From JAAYJK01 sp964531295 (GTDB lineage: Bacteria > Bacillota > Syntrophomonadia > Syntrophomonadales > Syntrophomonadaceae): a stretch of DNA of 5,777 nucleotides. The stretch covers positions 1-5,777 of the forward strand of contig CAZHHJ010000144.1 in the NCBI GenBank assembly GCA_964531295.1, read 5' to 3'. Of this stretch, positions 1 through 5,777 are shown in pieces. Under the pieces are notes generated by a model. It did not search any database and had not been told where the DNA came from. It worked only from the letters and a program-made list of their open reading frames with translations. Within the stretch, counting starts at the first letter, position 1; each line of letters begins with the position of its first letter. Position numbers and translations under genes: made by a program.

Positions 1-1504
1 TCGGGAATTTTCCTATTTCATCCAGGTTATAATATTTTTCAATATGTTTTCTGGATCGTGCTATAGTCACTGTATCCAGCAGTTTGAAATAGTCCACATC
101 CATCATTTCCACAAATGTGTCGGTGGTGCGCTCTGCCTCCCGCAGCTTTGACCACTTGTTAAATACTCCCTGGGCCTTACGCAAAACCATTTCAAGACTG
201 TTAAGGCCCATATCCGCAAAAGCTTTGTCATTTCCCTCGGTGATAAATGATATCTGATTTTTGATATCGTTCATGCGGTTATTTACAGGTGTGGCGGAAA
301 GCATCAACACCCTGGTCTTTACACCTGATCGAATGATATCGTTCATAAGCCTCTGATACCTGGTAATCCTGTTTTTAGTAGCTGGATTATTTCTGAAATT
401 GTGGGACTCATCTATAACTACCAGATCATAGTTCTGCCAGTTGATGGTCTCGAGGTTTATATCACCTGATTTACCGGAATATCTGCTCAGGTCGGTATGA
501 TTCATTACATCATAGCCAAAGCGATCTTTCTCAAAGATATTAAGCTTATCGTTGCGGGTATAAATGGTCCAGTTTTCACGCAGCTTTTTGGGAACCAGCA
601 CCAGTACCCGGTCATTTCTTGATTCATAATATTTTATCACGGCCAGAGCAGTAAAGGTTTTACCCAATCCAACGCTGTCGGCAATTATACAGCCATTGTA
701 TTTTTCAATCTTATCGATTGCACCCATCACACCGTCTTTTTGAAATCTATACAGCTTGTTCCAGATGATGGAATTCTTAAAACCCGTACCTGCTCTGACG
801 ATGCGTTCTTCGGTCAGTTCATCGAGGTAATCGCTGAAAATATTGTAAAGGGTCACAAAGTAGATAAACTCAGGAGTATTCTCCTTGTAGAGTATCTGCA
901 TCTGATCTAATACCTTTTGCTTAACATCTTCAATGGCAGTTTCATCTTTCCACAGCTCATCAAACATTCTCAAAAAATGCAAAGTAAAGTCTTTACCATA
1001 AATACACATGTTGCTATCGATACGGTTTGATCTGCTTATACCTAATCCGTCGGTAGTAAAATCCACGGTGCCATTTATAGAAACATTATCATCAGGATTT
1101 TCTATGTAAATTAATCGGGGTTGAGCTGGATTAGGGTGTTTGAGAGACTTTATATCTACCTTATCTTTTAGCCATCCAGCACATTCCCGTGCTATATGCG
1201 ATTGTTTGAGTTCATTGCGAAGCCTTATCTCGAATTCATTTCCGGAAATACTTTTCTCATTTTTATGTATAAAATATTCTCTTACGATCTCAGAATCCTT
1301 TTGGATAAAGGTAGGCTCGGTAAAGATAAATCGCATCCTATCTATTTTAGAGAGTTCCTTCTTAAGCTCATTGAAAGCATAAATCGTAAAATAGGCTGAG
1401 ATAACGGATATCTTCGATCCTTTTCTCAGGTTTTCTCGCAACTCATCGGAAACCCTGCCATTTTGTTTGTTATCAAGCATTTTTGGTTGTTTCATAATAA
1501 TCAT
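1..1504 (-). CDS. SNF2-family DEAD/DEAH-type helicase with N-terminal phospholipase-D-like domain, 3' end cut by window
   Basis: The frame is open from the start to the left edge, giving 501 codons. Numbering from the ATG at 1504, residues about 20-160 look like a PLD-type fold: a hydrophobic strand ISVISAYFTIYAF near 32-44, and INGTVDFTTDGLG (143-155), which matches the segment that follows an HKD motif. The expected HxK position reads QPR (128-130), so the PLD catalytic site looks degenerate. A SNF2/SF2 RecA-like domain follows: LYRFQKDG (251-258, Q motif), DSVGLGKT (Walker A, K282), DESH (motif II, 365-368), SAT (motif III, 403-405), and an SNF2-like RSRKHIEKYY near the cut end. The second RecA domain would lie off-window. 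Such proteins are probably ATP-driven DNA or chromatin-like translocases; similar genes tend to sit with methyltransferases and restriction genes, so a defence role is inferred, not shown. Three ATGs compete (1507, 1504, 1495). I chose 1504 because AAGG ends 7 bases upstream; MKQPK at 1495 is also plausible. The gene is more A+T-rich than its neighbours. Confidence 0.88.
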   Translation of the reverse strand, partial: MIIMKQPKMLDNKQNGRVSDELRENLRKGSKISVISAYFTIYAFNELKKELSKIDRMRFIFTEPTFIQKDSEIVREYFIHKNEKSISGNEFEIRLRNELKQSHIARECAGWLKDKVDIKSLKHPNPAQPRLIYIENPDDNVSINGTVDFTTDGLGISRSNRIDSNMCIYGKDFTLHFLRMFDELWKDETAIEDVKQKVLDQMQILYKENTPEFIYFVTLYNIFSDYLDELTEERIVRAGTGFKNSIIWNKLYRFQKDGVMGAIDKIEKYNGCIIADSVGLGKTFTALAVIKYYESRNDRVLVLVPKKLRENWTIYTRNDKLNIFEKDRFGYDVMNHTDLSRYSGKSGDINLETINWQNYDLVVIDESHNFRNNPATKNRITRYQRLMNDIIRSGVKTRVLMLSATPVNNRMNDIKNQISFITEGNDKAFADMGLNSLEMVLRKAQGVFNKWSKLREAERTTDTFVEMMDVDYFKLLDTVTIARSRKHIEKYYNLDEIGKFP

Positions 1505-1515
1505 CATCCTGCCTT
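1505..1515 (-). promoter_or_regulatory. Ribosome binding site and clustered start codons of the SNF2-PLD gene
   Basis: On the minus strand AAGG (1515-1512) is followed by CAGG and then by ATG codons at 1507 and 1504, with a third in-frame ATG at 1495. Spacing from AAGG is 4, 7 and 16 bases respectively, which favours 1504. A fourth in-frame ATG at 1531 has no purine-rich sequence before it. No convincing -35/-10 pair was found upstream. Confidence 0.5.
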
Positions 1516-1568
1516 GAATGTTGCTGCGCATATAAGCAAAAGAAAATCTAATATTTTCTGCCCAGTTT

Positions 1569-1593
1569 AGTGTGTTTATGAAAGAAACACACT
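1569..1593. repeat. Perfect 9-bp inverted repeat with 7-base spacer, possible operator
   Basis: The plus strand reads AGTGTGTTT (1569-1577), spacer ATGAAAG, then AAACACACT (1585-1593), a perfect dyad. It lies 65-89 bases upstream of the chosen SNF2-PLD start, in the gap where a promoter is expected. With no T-run on either side it does not look like an intrinsic terminator. An operator for a dimeric repressor is the simplest reading. Its sequence is directly visible; its function is inferred. Confidence 0.45.
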
Positions 1594-1725
1594 CTATAAT
1601 TTGAGCTACTGCGTCCCTGGATAGGATTCCCGCCCCATTGTAGACATGGCCGAACTTTCTCTTTCATTTACATATTCTGCTATATTACGGTAAATCCCTC
1701 TACAAAAATGCCTTTTGCCAAATTC

Positions 1726-1749
1726 CATAGATAGTTGTTTACATAGATA
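1726..1749. repeat. Short direct repeat, two copies of CATAGATA
   Basis: CATAGATA occurs at 1726-1733 and again at 1742-1749, separated by 8 bases. Start-to-start spacing is 16 bases, about one and a half helical turns. It could be a pair of protein-binding half-sites or chance in A+T-rich DNA. The repeat is too short to interpret further. Confidence 0.25.
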
Positions 1750-1766
1750 CTAGCCCGTTGGTAACG

Positions 1767-1805
1767 AACCTGGGAATGCGACGAGCCGCTGCGGAAAACC
1801 CGGTT
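1767..1805. repeat. Imperfect stem-loop overlapping the end of the addA-like gene
   Basis: AACC-T-GGG (1767-1774) pairs with CCCGGTT (1799-1805) as seven base pairs with one bulged T. Within the loop CCGC-T-GCGG (1786-1794) is itself a palindrome, and CGTT-GGT-AACG (1756-1766) lies just outside. The distal arm overlaps the addA stop codon (1806-1804). On the minus strand no U-run follows, so a standard intrinsic terminator is unlikely. It may protect the 3' end of the transcript or mark a recombination junction; both are guesses. Confidence 0.3.
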
Positions 1806-4800
1806 AGCGCATAGCCAATCCTAATTCCACCTCCACCCATCTCCCCACCGCTACAAAAAACAACCCGCATTCAGCTACCTCTCCTCCACCCAGCTGTTCC
1901 CAGGACTGGCGGTAGAGTTGGAGCTGGGGAGCATAATAGTCGGTCAGTTCCTTAAGATGCTCTTCGTCTTCGATGTAGTCGGTTTTGTAGTCGGCAATGA
2001 TCCAGCCCTGGGCTTCCTGGAAGACGAGGTCGATCTTGCCGTTGATGATTTGCTCGGGTTGGGTTGCCCACCGGTCCCCATTTACTGCGGAGAAGGGGAC
2101 TTCACTCAAGCGGCGGGGGCTGGCCATGACTCGCTGCCAGAAGGGGGTTTCTTCGATCTGGCTCAGCAGGGTCATTACTTCCTCGGCTTCGGCAGGGTCC
2201 CGGCCTTCCTGCTCCAGAATCCGGGTTATTGTTGATTTGGGATAGTTCGGCTTCTGTACTGCATATATTTCCAGCAGGCGGTGGATGACATTTCCCCAGG
2301 ACATCCCTTTGCCGGTCATTATTCGTGGGGGTTCCGGCCCTATGCTCTTTAATGTAGTCACTGAATCGACGGTATAGCTGGCAGCGTGTTCCGGTCGGCC
2401 GGGACCGGGGAATTCATGCCGGGCCTGCTCCAGTTCCTCCAGCGGTAAATCCGATTCCTGCAAGAGGTTTAAGCTGGGTATTTTATCCAGGTCGGTCCCA
2501 TCCAGCATGGTGCAGGCCGGCAGCTGTTTGGACAGCAAATTCCAGGGGCTTTTTCCCGGTTTATCTGGATAGCTGCTGATCAAGAGCAGGTTTTTGGCCC
2601 GGGTGGCGGCTACATACAATAGGCGCAGTTCTTCGGCTGCACTGTATTCTTTTTCTGCTGCCTCATATTCTTCCCATCCCTGGGGGCGAGCCAGTATTTC
2701 TGAGTAATATTCCCCTATTGGTCGGGTAAGCTGCAGATAACCCTGGGGGATATCACCTTTACGATCGATATGAAAAGCTGGCTTTCCATTGATCTTTTTG
2801 CCGGGATTGGCCAGGATTACTACCGGGGCTTCCAGGCCTTTGGCCTTGTGCAGGTTCATCAAGCGCAGCGCATTTTCGTTCCCGCCCTCCAGGCTGATTT
2901 CCTCTTCCACTCCGTTCTCCAGCAGTTCCTGCAGGTATTCAATCAGGGCCGCCAGCGAATGCAGTTCTTCTTGCCCGACTAGCTCCAGGAACTGCTGGGG
3001 AAAAGCCGCAGCTGCTTGATTGGATTGTCCCAGCATGGAAGAGGGGATGATTCCCGCTTCTTCCATGACTTTTTCCACCGCGGTTCGGGGCGGCAGGGTC
3101 TGCATCCAGGTCCGGTACTGCTGCAAAGTATGGAAGGATTCTGCCAGCCGGGCTTTAATATCTGCTGCCAGTCCCTCCGGTACTGCTCTTTGAAAATTAA
3201 ACTCACCCCCGGCTTTTTTGAACTGGTAAAGATGATTGTCGCTGATTCCAAAGTAAAAGCCTCGCAGGACGGCCAGCAGCTTGACCGGGTCGGTGGGATC
3301 CTGTACTGCCCGCAGTATCGCCAGCAAGTCATGCAACTCGGGGGAGGATGATAAGCCCTTTCCCCCGGTGATACAGTATGGAATTCCTTTTTCCTCTAAA
3401 GCAGCCGCATAAAGGTCCATGTTCTCTTTGTAACGCAGCAAAATCATGAAGTCCTCCGGGCGAGCTAATTCACTGCAGCCGGCTTCTATTTCCTCCCGGC
3501 TACGGGCCAACTTCATACCGCTTTGCATCGCCCTGGCAATCCAAGCCGCAATCACCTGCGCATCCTGGCGGGCGATATTATCTTTGGTCCCTCGGCCCTC
3601 CACCACAATTTCCAGGGCTCTGATCCCTCCTTCCCGACCTGCTTCATCCGGTCGGATCATTTCCAGACCTTTGAAACCGGCCTGGCAGGAAGTGGTCTCT
3701 TCTGGAAAATGCTCTTGAAACAGCGGGTTAGCCCATTCCCCGATGGACTGCAGGGACCTGAAATTGCTGGTCAAATACAGGATTTTACCCCCGCTGGCTT
3801 CAAAGCGACGCTTAACCTCATAATAGATATCGATTTCAGCCCGGCGGAAACGGTATATGGACTGTTTAGGGTCCCCCACCACGAAAAGACTACCGGGGCG
3901 GGGGGTTATTTTTCGCCAGTCCCTTTCAGCAGTCTCCTGCCCGGCCAGGTAGAACATAATCTCCGCCTGCAAGGGATCAGTATCCTGAAATTCATCGATC
4001 AAGATACAGCGATAGCGATTTTGAAAGTATTCCCGCACCTCGGACTGCTCTTTTAAAAGCCGGACGGTATCCAGTAATAGGTCCTGGAAGTTCAGAACTC
4101 CGGCAGCTTTTCTTTCTGCTTCATAATAGCGGGCAGCCTGCAGGAGAAACTCCAAACATATATCATAGCGGTGTTCCCACCACTGCTCCAGTATGGGTTC
4201 CAGATAGCTGATTTGAAAGTCATCAAAATGATCCCGCATATCTAAGGCGGTGTCCCGATCACTCCAGCGGTTTTGAGTAATCGAGCCTTTTCTATTCATG
4301 ATAGTAAACAAGCGCAGTAACTGGATATCGATATCCAGGTCATAGATTCTCTGCCAGCGCAAAGCGGTTCGTAATATCTTCTGCAAATTATCCCAGCCTC
4401 TCTCGGGTTCCCGCTGGGGAAGGGCAGAACGGGCCGATGCCAGCAAGCTGTCCAAAGCTGAACGGGCTTCCGTGAGTTCCGGAGCCGGGCAGCTCCCCTG
4501 CTGGCCAAATTCTACTTCCGGATAGGCGCAAATCACATCAAACATACTTCTCAGGTCTGGCAGGGCTATATCAATTTTCTCTAGGCTGCCCAGTTTTTCA
4601 GGATGAATATTCAGAAATTGCACATACTTCTGCCAGGCCTCTTCCCGCAGGACTTTATCCTCTAAATCGTCAATTTCCTTGAACTTAGGGTCGAGCCCTG
4701 CCTCCACTGGTCTTTCCCGCAGCAAGGTACCGCAAAAAGAATGAATGGTGCCGATGAAACATTTATTAATATCCAGCAGGGCCTGGGCCAATCTCTTTTT

Positions 4801-5061
4801 CCGCTCAGGATCTGCTTCCTGGGCCAGGGCTTTTTCCAGGGCGATTTGAAACCGCTCCTGCAGTTCGGCGGCTGCTTTGCGGGTGAAAGTCACGGCGGCT
4901 ATATGCTGGACCTGGCAGTGCCCGGTGCTGATTAGAGCTAGCATGCGCTCCACCAGGCTGCTGGTTTTGCCTGATCCGGCTCCCGCTTCGACCAGGATGC
5001 ATTGTTCCAAATCGCTGGCTATAGATTGGCGGGCTTTATAATCTTTTACCTGCTTATTCAA
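1804..5061 (-). CDS. addA: AddA/RecB-type ATP-dependent helicase-nuclease (UvrD-like SF1 helicase with C-terminal PD-(D/E)XK nuclease)
   Basis: This 1085-residue protein would be the motor and nuclease subunit of an AddAB-type enzyme that unwinds and cuts DNA from double-strand ends in the cytoplasm, producing 3' tails for RecA. Helicase motifs in order: AGAGSGKT (Walker A, 26-33), TFTRKAAAEL (Ia, 58-67), GTIHSF (104-109), LIDEFQDTD (Walker B, 354-362), GDPKQSIYRFR (III, 396-406), SNFRS (IV, 432-436), LHKAKGLE (V, 737-744), VAATRAK (VI, arginine finger R821). The C-terminal nuclease is intact: H927, D1011 in GKIDLV, D1024 and K1026 in DYKTD, and Q1046/Y1050 in QLQLY. The start is TTG at 5061: an in-frame TGA lies three codons upstream and Walker A begins only 25 residues in, so a later start would lose it. 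It overlaps the preceding addB stop, giving operon context. It is somewhat shorter than the roughly 1200-1250 residues usual for Firmicute AddA, and DYKAR...VEAGAGSGKT resembles the RecB-like UvrD clade. The family is certain; addA versus a divergent RecB/AdnB-like name is less so. Confidence 0.9.
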   Translation of the reverse strand: MNKQVKDYKARQSIASDLEQCILVEAGAGSGKTSSLVERMLALISTGHCQVQHIAAVTFTRKAAAELQERFQIALEKALAQEADPERKKRLAQALLDINKCFIGTIHSFCGTLLRERPVEAGLDPKFKEIDDLEDKVLREEAWQKYVQFLNIHPEKLGSLEKIDIALPDLRSMFDVICAYPEVEFGQQGSCPAPELTEARSALDSLLASARSALPQREPERGWDNLQKILRTALRWQRIYDLDIDIQLLRLFTIMNRKGSITQNRWSDRDTALDMRDHFDDFQISYLEPILEQWWEHRYDICLEFLLQAARYYEAERKAAGVLNFQDLLLDTVRLLKEQSEVREYFQNRYRCILIDEFQDTDPLQAEIMFYLAGQETAERDWRKITPRPGSLFVVGDPKQSIYRFRRAEIDIYYEVKRRFEASGGKILYLTSNFRSLQSIGEWANPLFQEHFPEETTSCQAGFKGLEMIRPDEAGREGGIRALEIVVEGRGTKDNIARQDAQVIAAWIARAMQSGMKLARSREEIEAGCSELARPEDFMILLRYKENMDLYAAALEEKGIPYCITGGKGLSSSPELHDLLAILRAVQDPTDPVKLLAVLRGFYFGISDNHLYQFKKAGGEFNFQRAVPEGLAADIKARLAESFHTLQQYRTWMQTLPPRTAVEKVMEEAGIIPSSMLGQSNQAAAAFPQQFLELVGQEELHSLAALIEYLQELLENGVEEEISLEGGNENALRLMNLHKAKGLEAPVVILANPGKKINGKPAFHIDRKGDIPQGYLQLTRPIGEYYSEILARPQGWEEYEAAEKEYSAAEELRLLYVAATRAKNLLLISSYPDKPGKSPWNLLSKQLPACTMLDGTDLDKIPSLNLLQESDLPLEELEQARHEFPGPGRPEHAASYTVDSVTTLKSIGPEPPRIMTGKGMSWGNVIHRLLEIYAVQKPNYPKSTITRILEQEGRDPAEAEEVMTLLSQIEETPFWQRVMASPRRLSEVPFSAVNGDRWATQPEQIINGKIDLVFQEAQGWIIADYKTDYIEDEEHLKELTDYYAPQLQLYRQSWEQLGGGEVAECGLFFVAVGRWVEVELGLAMR

Positions 5062-5078
5062 ATTCGCTCAGCTCCCTT
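5054..5078 (-). promoter_or_regulatory. Coupled addB stop and addA TTG start with upstream Shine-Dalgarno
   Basis: The addA start TTG (5061-5059) and addB stop TAA (5056-5054) share the eight bases TTGAATAA. A purine-rich AAGGGAG (5078-5072) lies inside addB, 10 bases before the TTG. Together they suggest that ribosomes finishing addB reinitiate on addA, keeping the two subunits in step. Confidence 0.7.
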
Positions 5079-5777
5079 CTACACTCCAGTCCCATAGTAT
5101 TATCGTCTTTAAGCAGGAACTTCATCTTTTCCACCGCTAGGCGATAACGACATACTTCCTGATAATCGCAATAAGTACAGCTCCCTACATCAGCAGTCGC
5201 TAAAAACTGGCCATCAGCCATCAACTGGCAGAGCAGTTCCAGCACCCGCTGCAGCTGCCTGCTAACACGGGGCTGCCGGTAAAAGCGTTGGCCTTCACCT
5301 TTATCGGAGGGGAAATAGTAACCAGAGACATCTATTACCGGATCATCGATCCCCTGCTGACGCAGTATCTCCACCGCGGCCAGGCTGTATATAGCGTGCT
5401 GGATCTGCTGGCCCTGGACAAAATGTCCGGCCTCGGAGTAAGCATAGGTGCTGCCGGTTTTATAATCCCAGACTGCATAGAGATCATCCCTGATGTGATC
5501 GATACGGTCGATGATACCGCGGATAGTAAGTCCCTGCTGTCCGGGCAAGGGTATCTGCAGGGGTCCGGGCAATCCCCCCCCTGCTCGCTTTACTGCCTCC
5601 TCACCCAACCCAAAAGGTGCTTCCAAACAGACTGCCTGGTATTCGCTTTCCTCTTCACATTTCAGGAATATTTCGCAGCACAATAGAATTTGCGCTACTT
5701 CAAATTTAAAAACGGCCTGGGAAGGAGGAGTAATTGTTTCCCGGTATTCATTTATAATATTCCAAGCAATTTCCTGG
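5054..5777 (-). CDS. addB: AddB-type Fe-S PD-(D/E)XK nuclease subunit, C-terminal part, 5' end outside window
   Basis: The frame is open from the right edge to TAA at 5056-5054, leaving 240 visible residues. Visible residues about 87-130 form a RecB-family nuclease core: GIIDRID (first Asp at 90), VWDYKTGS (Asp 104, Lys 106) and QIQHAIY (Gln 126, Tyr 130). Near the end CTYCDYQEVC gives Cys 200, 203 and 209, a C-x2-C-x5-C array like the C-terminal three ligands of the AddB [4Fe-4S] staple. The fourth ligand should lie upstream, off-window. In AddAB this nuclease cuts the 5'-ended strand while AddA cuts the other, and the AddB helicase-like half recognises Chi. None of that N-terminal half is visible, so an AdnA-like or other RecB-nuclease subunit is not excluded. 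Placement directly before and overlapping the addA-like gene supports addB. The TTG at 5683 is internal: coding continues in frame to the edge. An 8-G run (5581-5574) lies in the coding strand before the nuclease core. Confidence 0.85.
   Translation of the reverse strand, partial: QEIAWNIINEYRETITPPSQAVFKFEVAQILLCCEIFLKCEEESEYQAVCLEAPFGLGEEAVKRAGGGLPGPLQIPLPGQQGLTIRGIIDRIDHIRDDLYAVWDYKTGSTYAYSEAGHFVQGQQIQHAIYSLAAVEILRQQGIDDPVIDVSGYYFPSDKGEGQRFYRQPRVSRQLQRVLELLCQLMADGQFLATADVGSCTYCDYQEVCRYRLAVEKMKFLLKDDNTMGLECRRELSEFE

Larger units (their letters stand above)
1505..1803. other. Intergenic region between the addA-like gene and the SNF2-PLD gene
   Basis: No recognisable gene was found here. On the minus strand there is a 40-codon ATG frame (1728 to a TAG at 1608-1606) with no clear ribosome binding site and a product I do not recognise. 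The SNF2-PLD frame itself stays open 53 codons upstream of 1507, back to a TGA at 1666-1664, but contains only one ATG (1531) and no GTG or TTG. The two frames overlap. The region also holds a 25-base palindrome (1569-1593), an 8-base direct repeat (1726-1733 and 1742-1749) and palindromes running into the addA stop codon. No T-run follows any hairpin, so no Rho-independent terminator is supported. It probably holds the SNF2-PLD promoter, but I cannot place one convincingly. Confidence 0.6.

Noticed and set aside
1140..1399. Plus-strand open frames of 80 and 67 codons
   Set aside because: They lie antisense inside the SNF2-PLD gene, whose minus-strand translation has conserved motifs; their products show no recognisable family.
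1..1504. Mokosh-type helicase-PLD defence protein
   Set aside because: Mokosh proteins pair an SF1 COG1112-type helicase with a PLD domain; here the order is PLD first and the helicase is SNF2/SF2 with DESH, so it is a different architecture.
1767..1805. Rho-independent terminator after the addA-like gene
   Set aside because: The stem is short and bulged and no T-run follows it on the minus strand.
1756..1810. Integron attC-like site (GTTAGCG next to palindromes)
   Set aside because: GTTAGCG does not fit the GTTRRRY core, no matching RYYYAAC partner is present, and part of it is the addA stop codon.
3523..4056. Plus-strand open frame of 177 codons
   Set aside because: It is antisense to the helicase core of the addA-like gene (Walker B and motifs III-IV), which fully explains the sequence constraint.
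5681..5683. TTG at 5683 as the start of a 209-residue nuclease
   Set aside because: The frame continues open with coding-like sequence to the window edge, and the expected AddB domain begins further upstream.
5288..5686. Plus-strand open frame of 132 codons
   Set aside because: It is the antisense shadow of the addB nuclease domain, whose catalytic and cysteine motifs are on the minus strand.

Overview
All supportable genes in this window lie on the minus strand. Read in transcription order (right to left) they are: the C-terminal 240 codons of an AddB-type Fe-S nuclease subunit (5054-5777, start beyond the right edge), a complete 1085-residue AddA/RecB-type helicase-nuclease (1804-5061), a gap of about 300 bases (1505-1803), and the first 501 codons of a large SNF2-family helicase with a phospholipase-D-like N-terminal domain (1-1504, end beyond the left edge). 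I see no plus-strand gene, tRNA, rRNA, CRISPR array or complete insertion sequence.

The first two genes form a tight operon. The addA-like gene starts on a TTG that overlaps the addB stop codon by 8 bases, so the two are probably translationally coupled. Together they would make a dual-nuclease, double-strand-break-processing machine of the AddAB type. The addA product keeps its SF1 helicase motifs and an intact C-terminal PD-(D/E)XK nuclease. The addB fragment keeps its nuclease residues and the C-x2-C-x5-C part of the iron-sulfur staple. These enzymes resect DNA ends for RecA and also degrade unprotected linear DNA.

The third gene differs in composition. Lines counted by hand in 1-1500 are about 32-45% G+C, against about 52-63% in the addA gene. 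The gene belongs to a class of PLD-plus-SNF2 proteins usually seen in restriction or defence neighbourhoods, so the gap at about 1505-1803 may be the edge of an acquired island. That gap holds a perfect 25-base palindrome, small nested palindromes over the addA stop codon, a short direct repeat, and overlapping short open frames that look more like leader or remnant sequence than a recognisable gene.

The addB-addA order, TTG start, purine-rich ribosome binding sites and mixed base composition fit an anaerobic Firmicute (Clostridia, for example a Syntrophomonas-like organism). This placement is an inference with low confidence. The most promising lead for an undescribed system is the truncated PLD-SNF2 gene; its partners, if any, would lie left of position 1.
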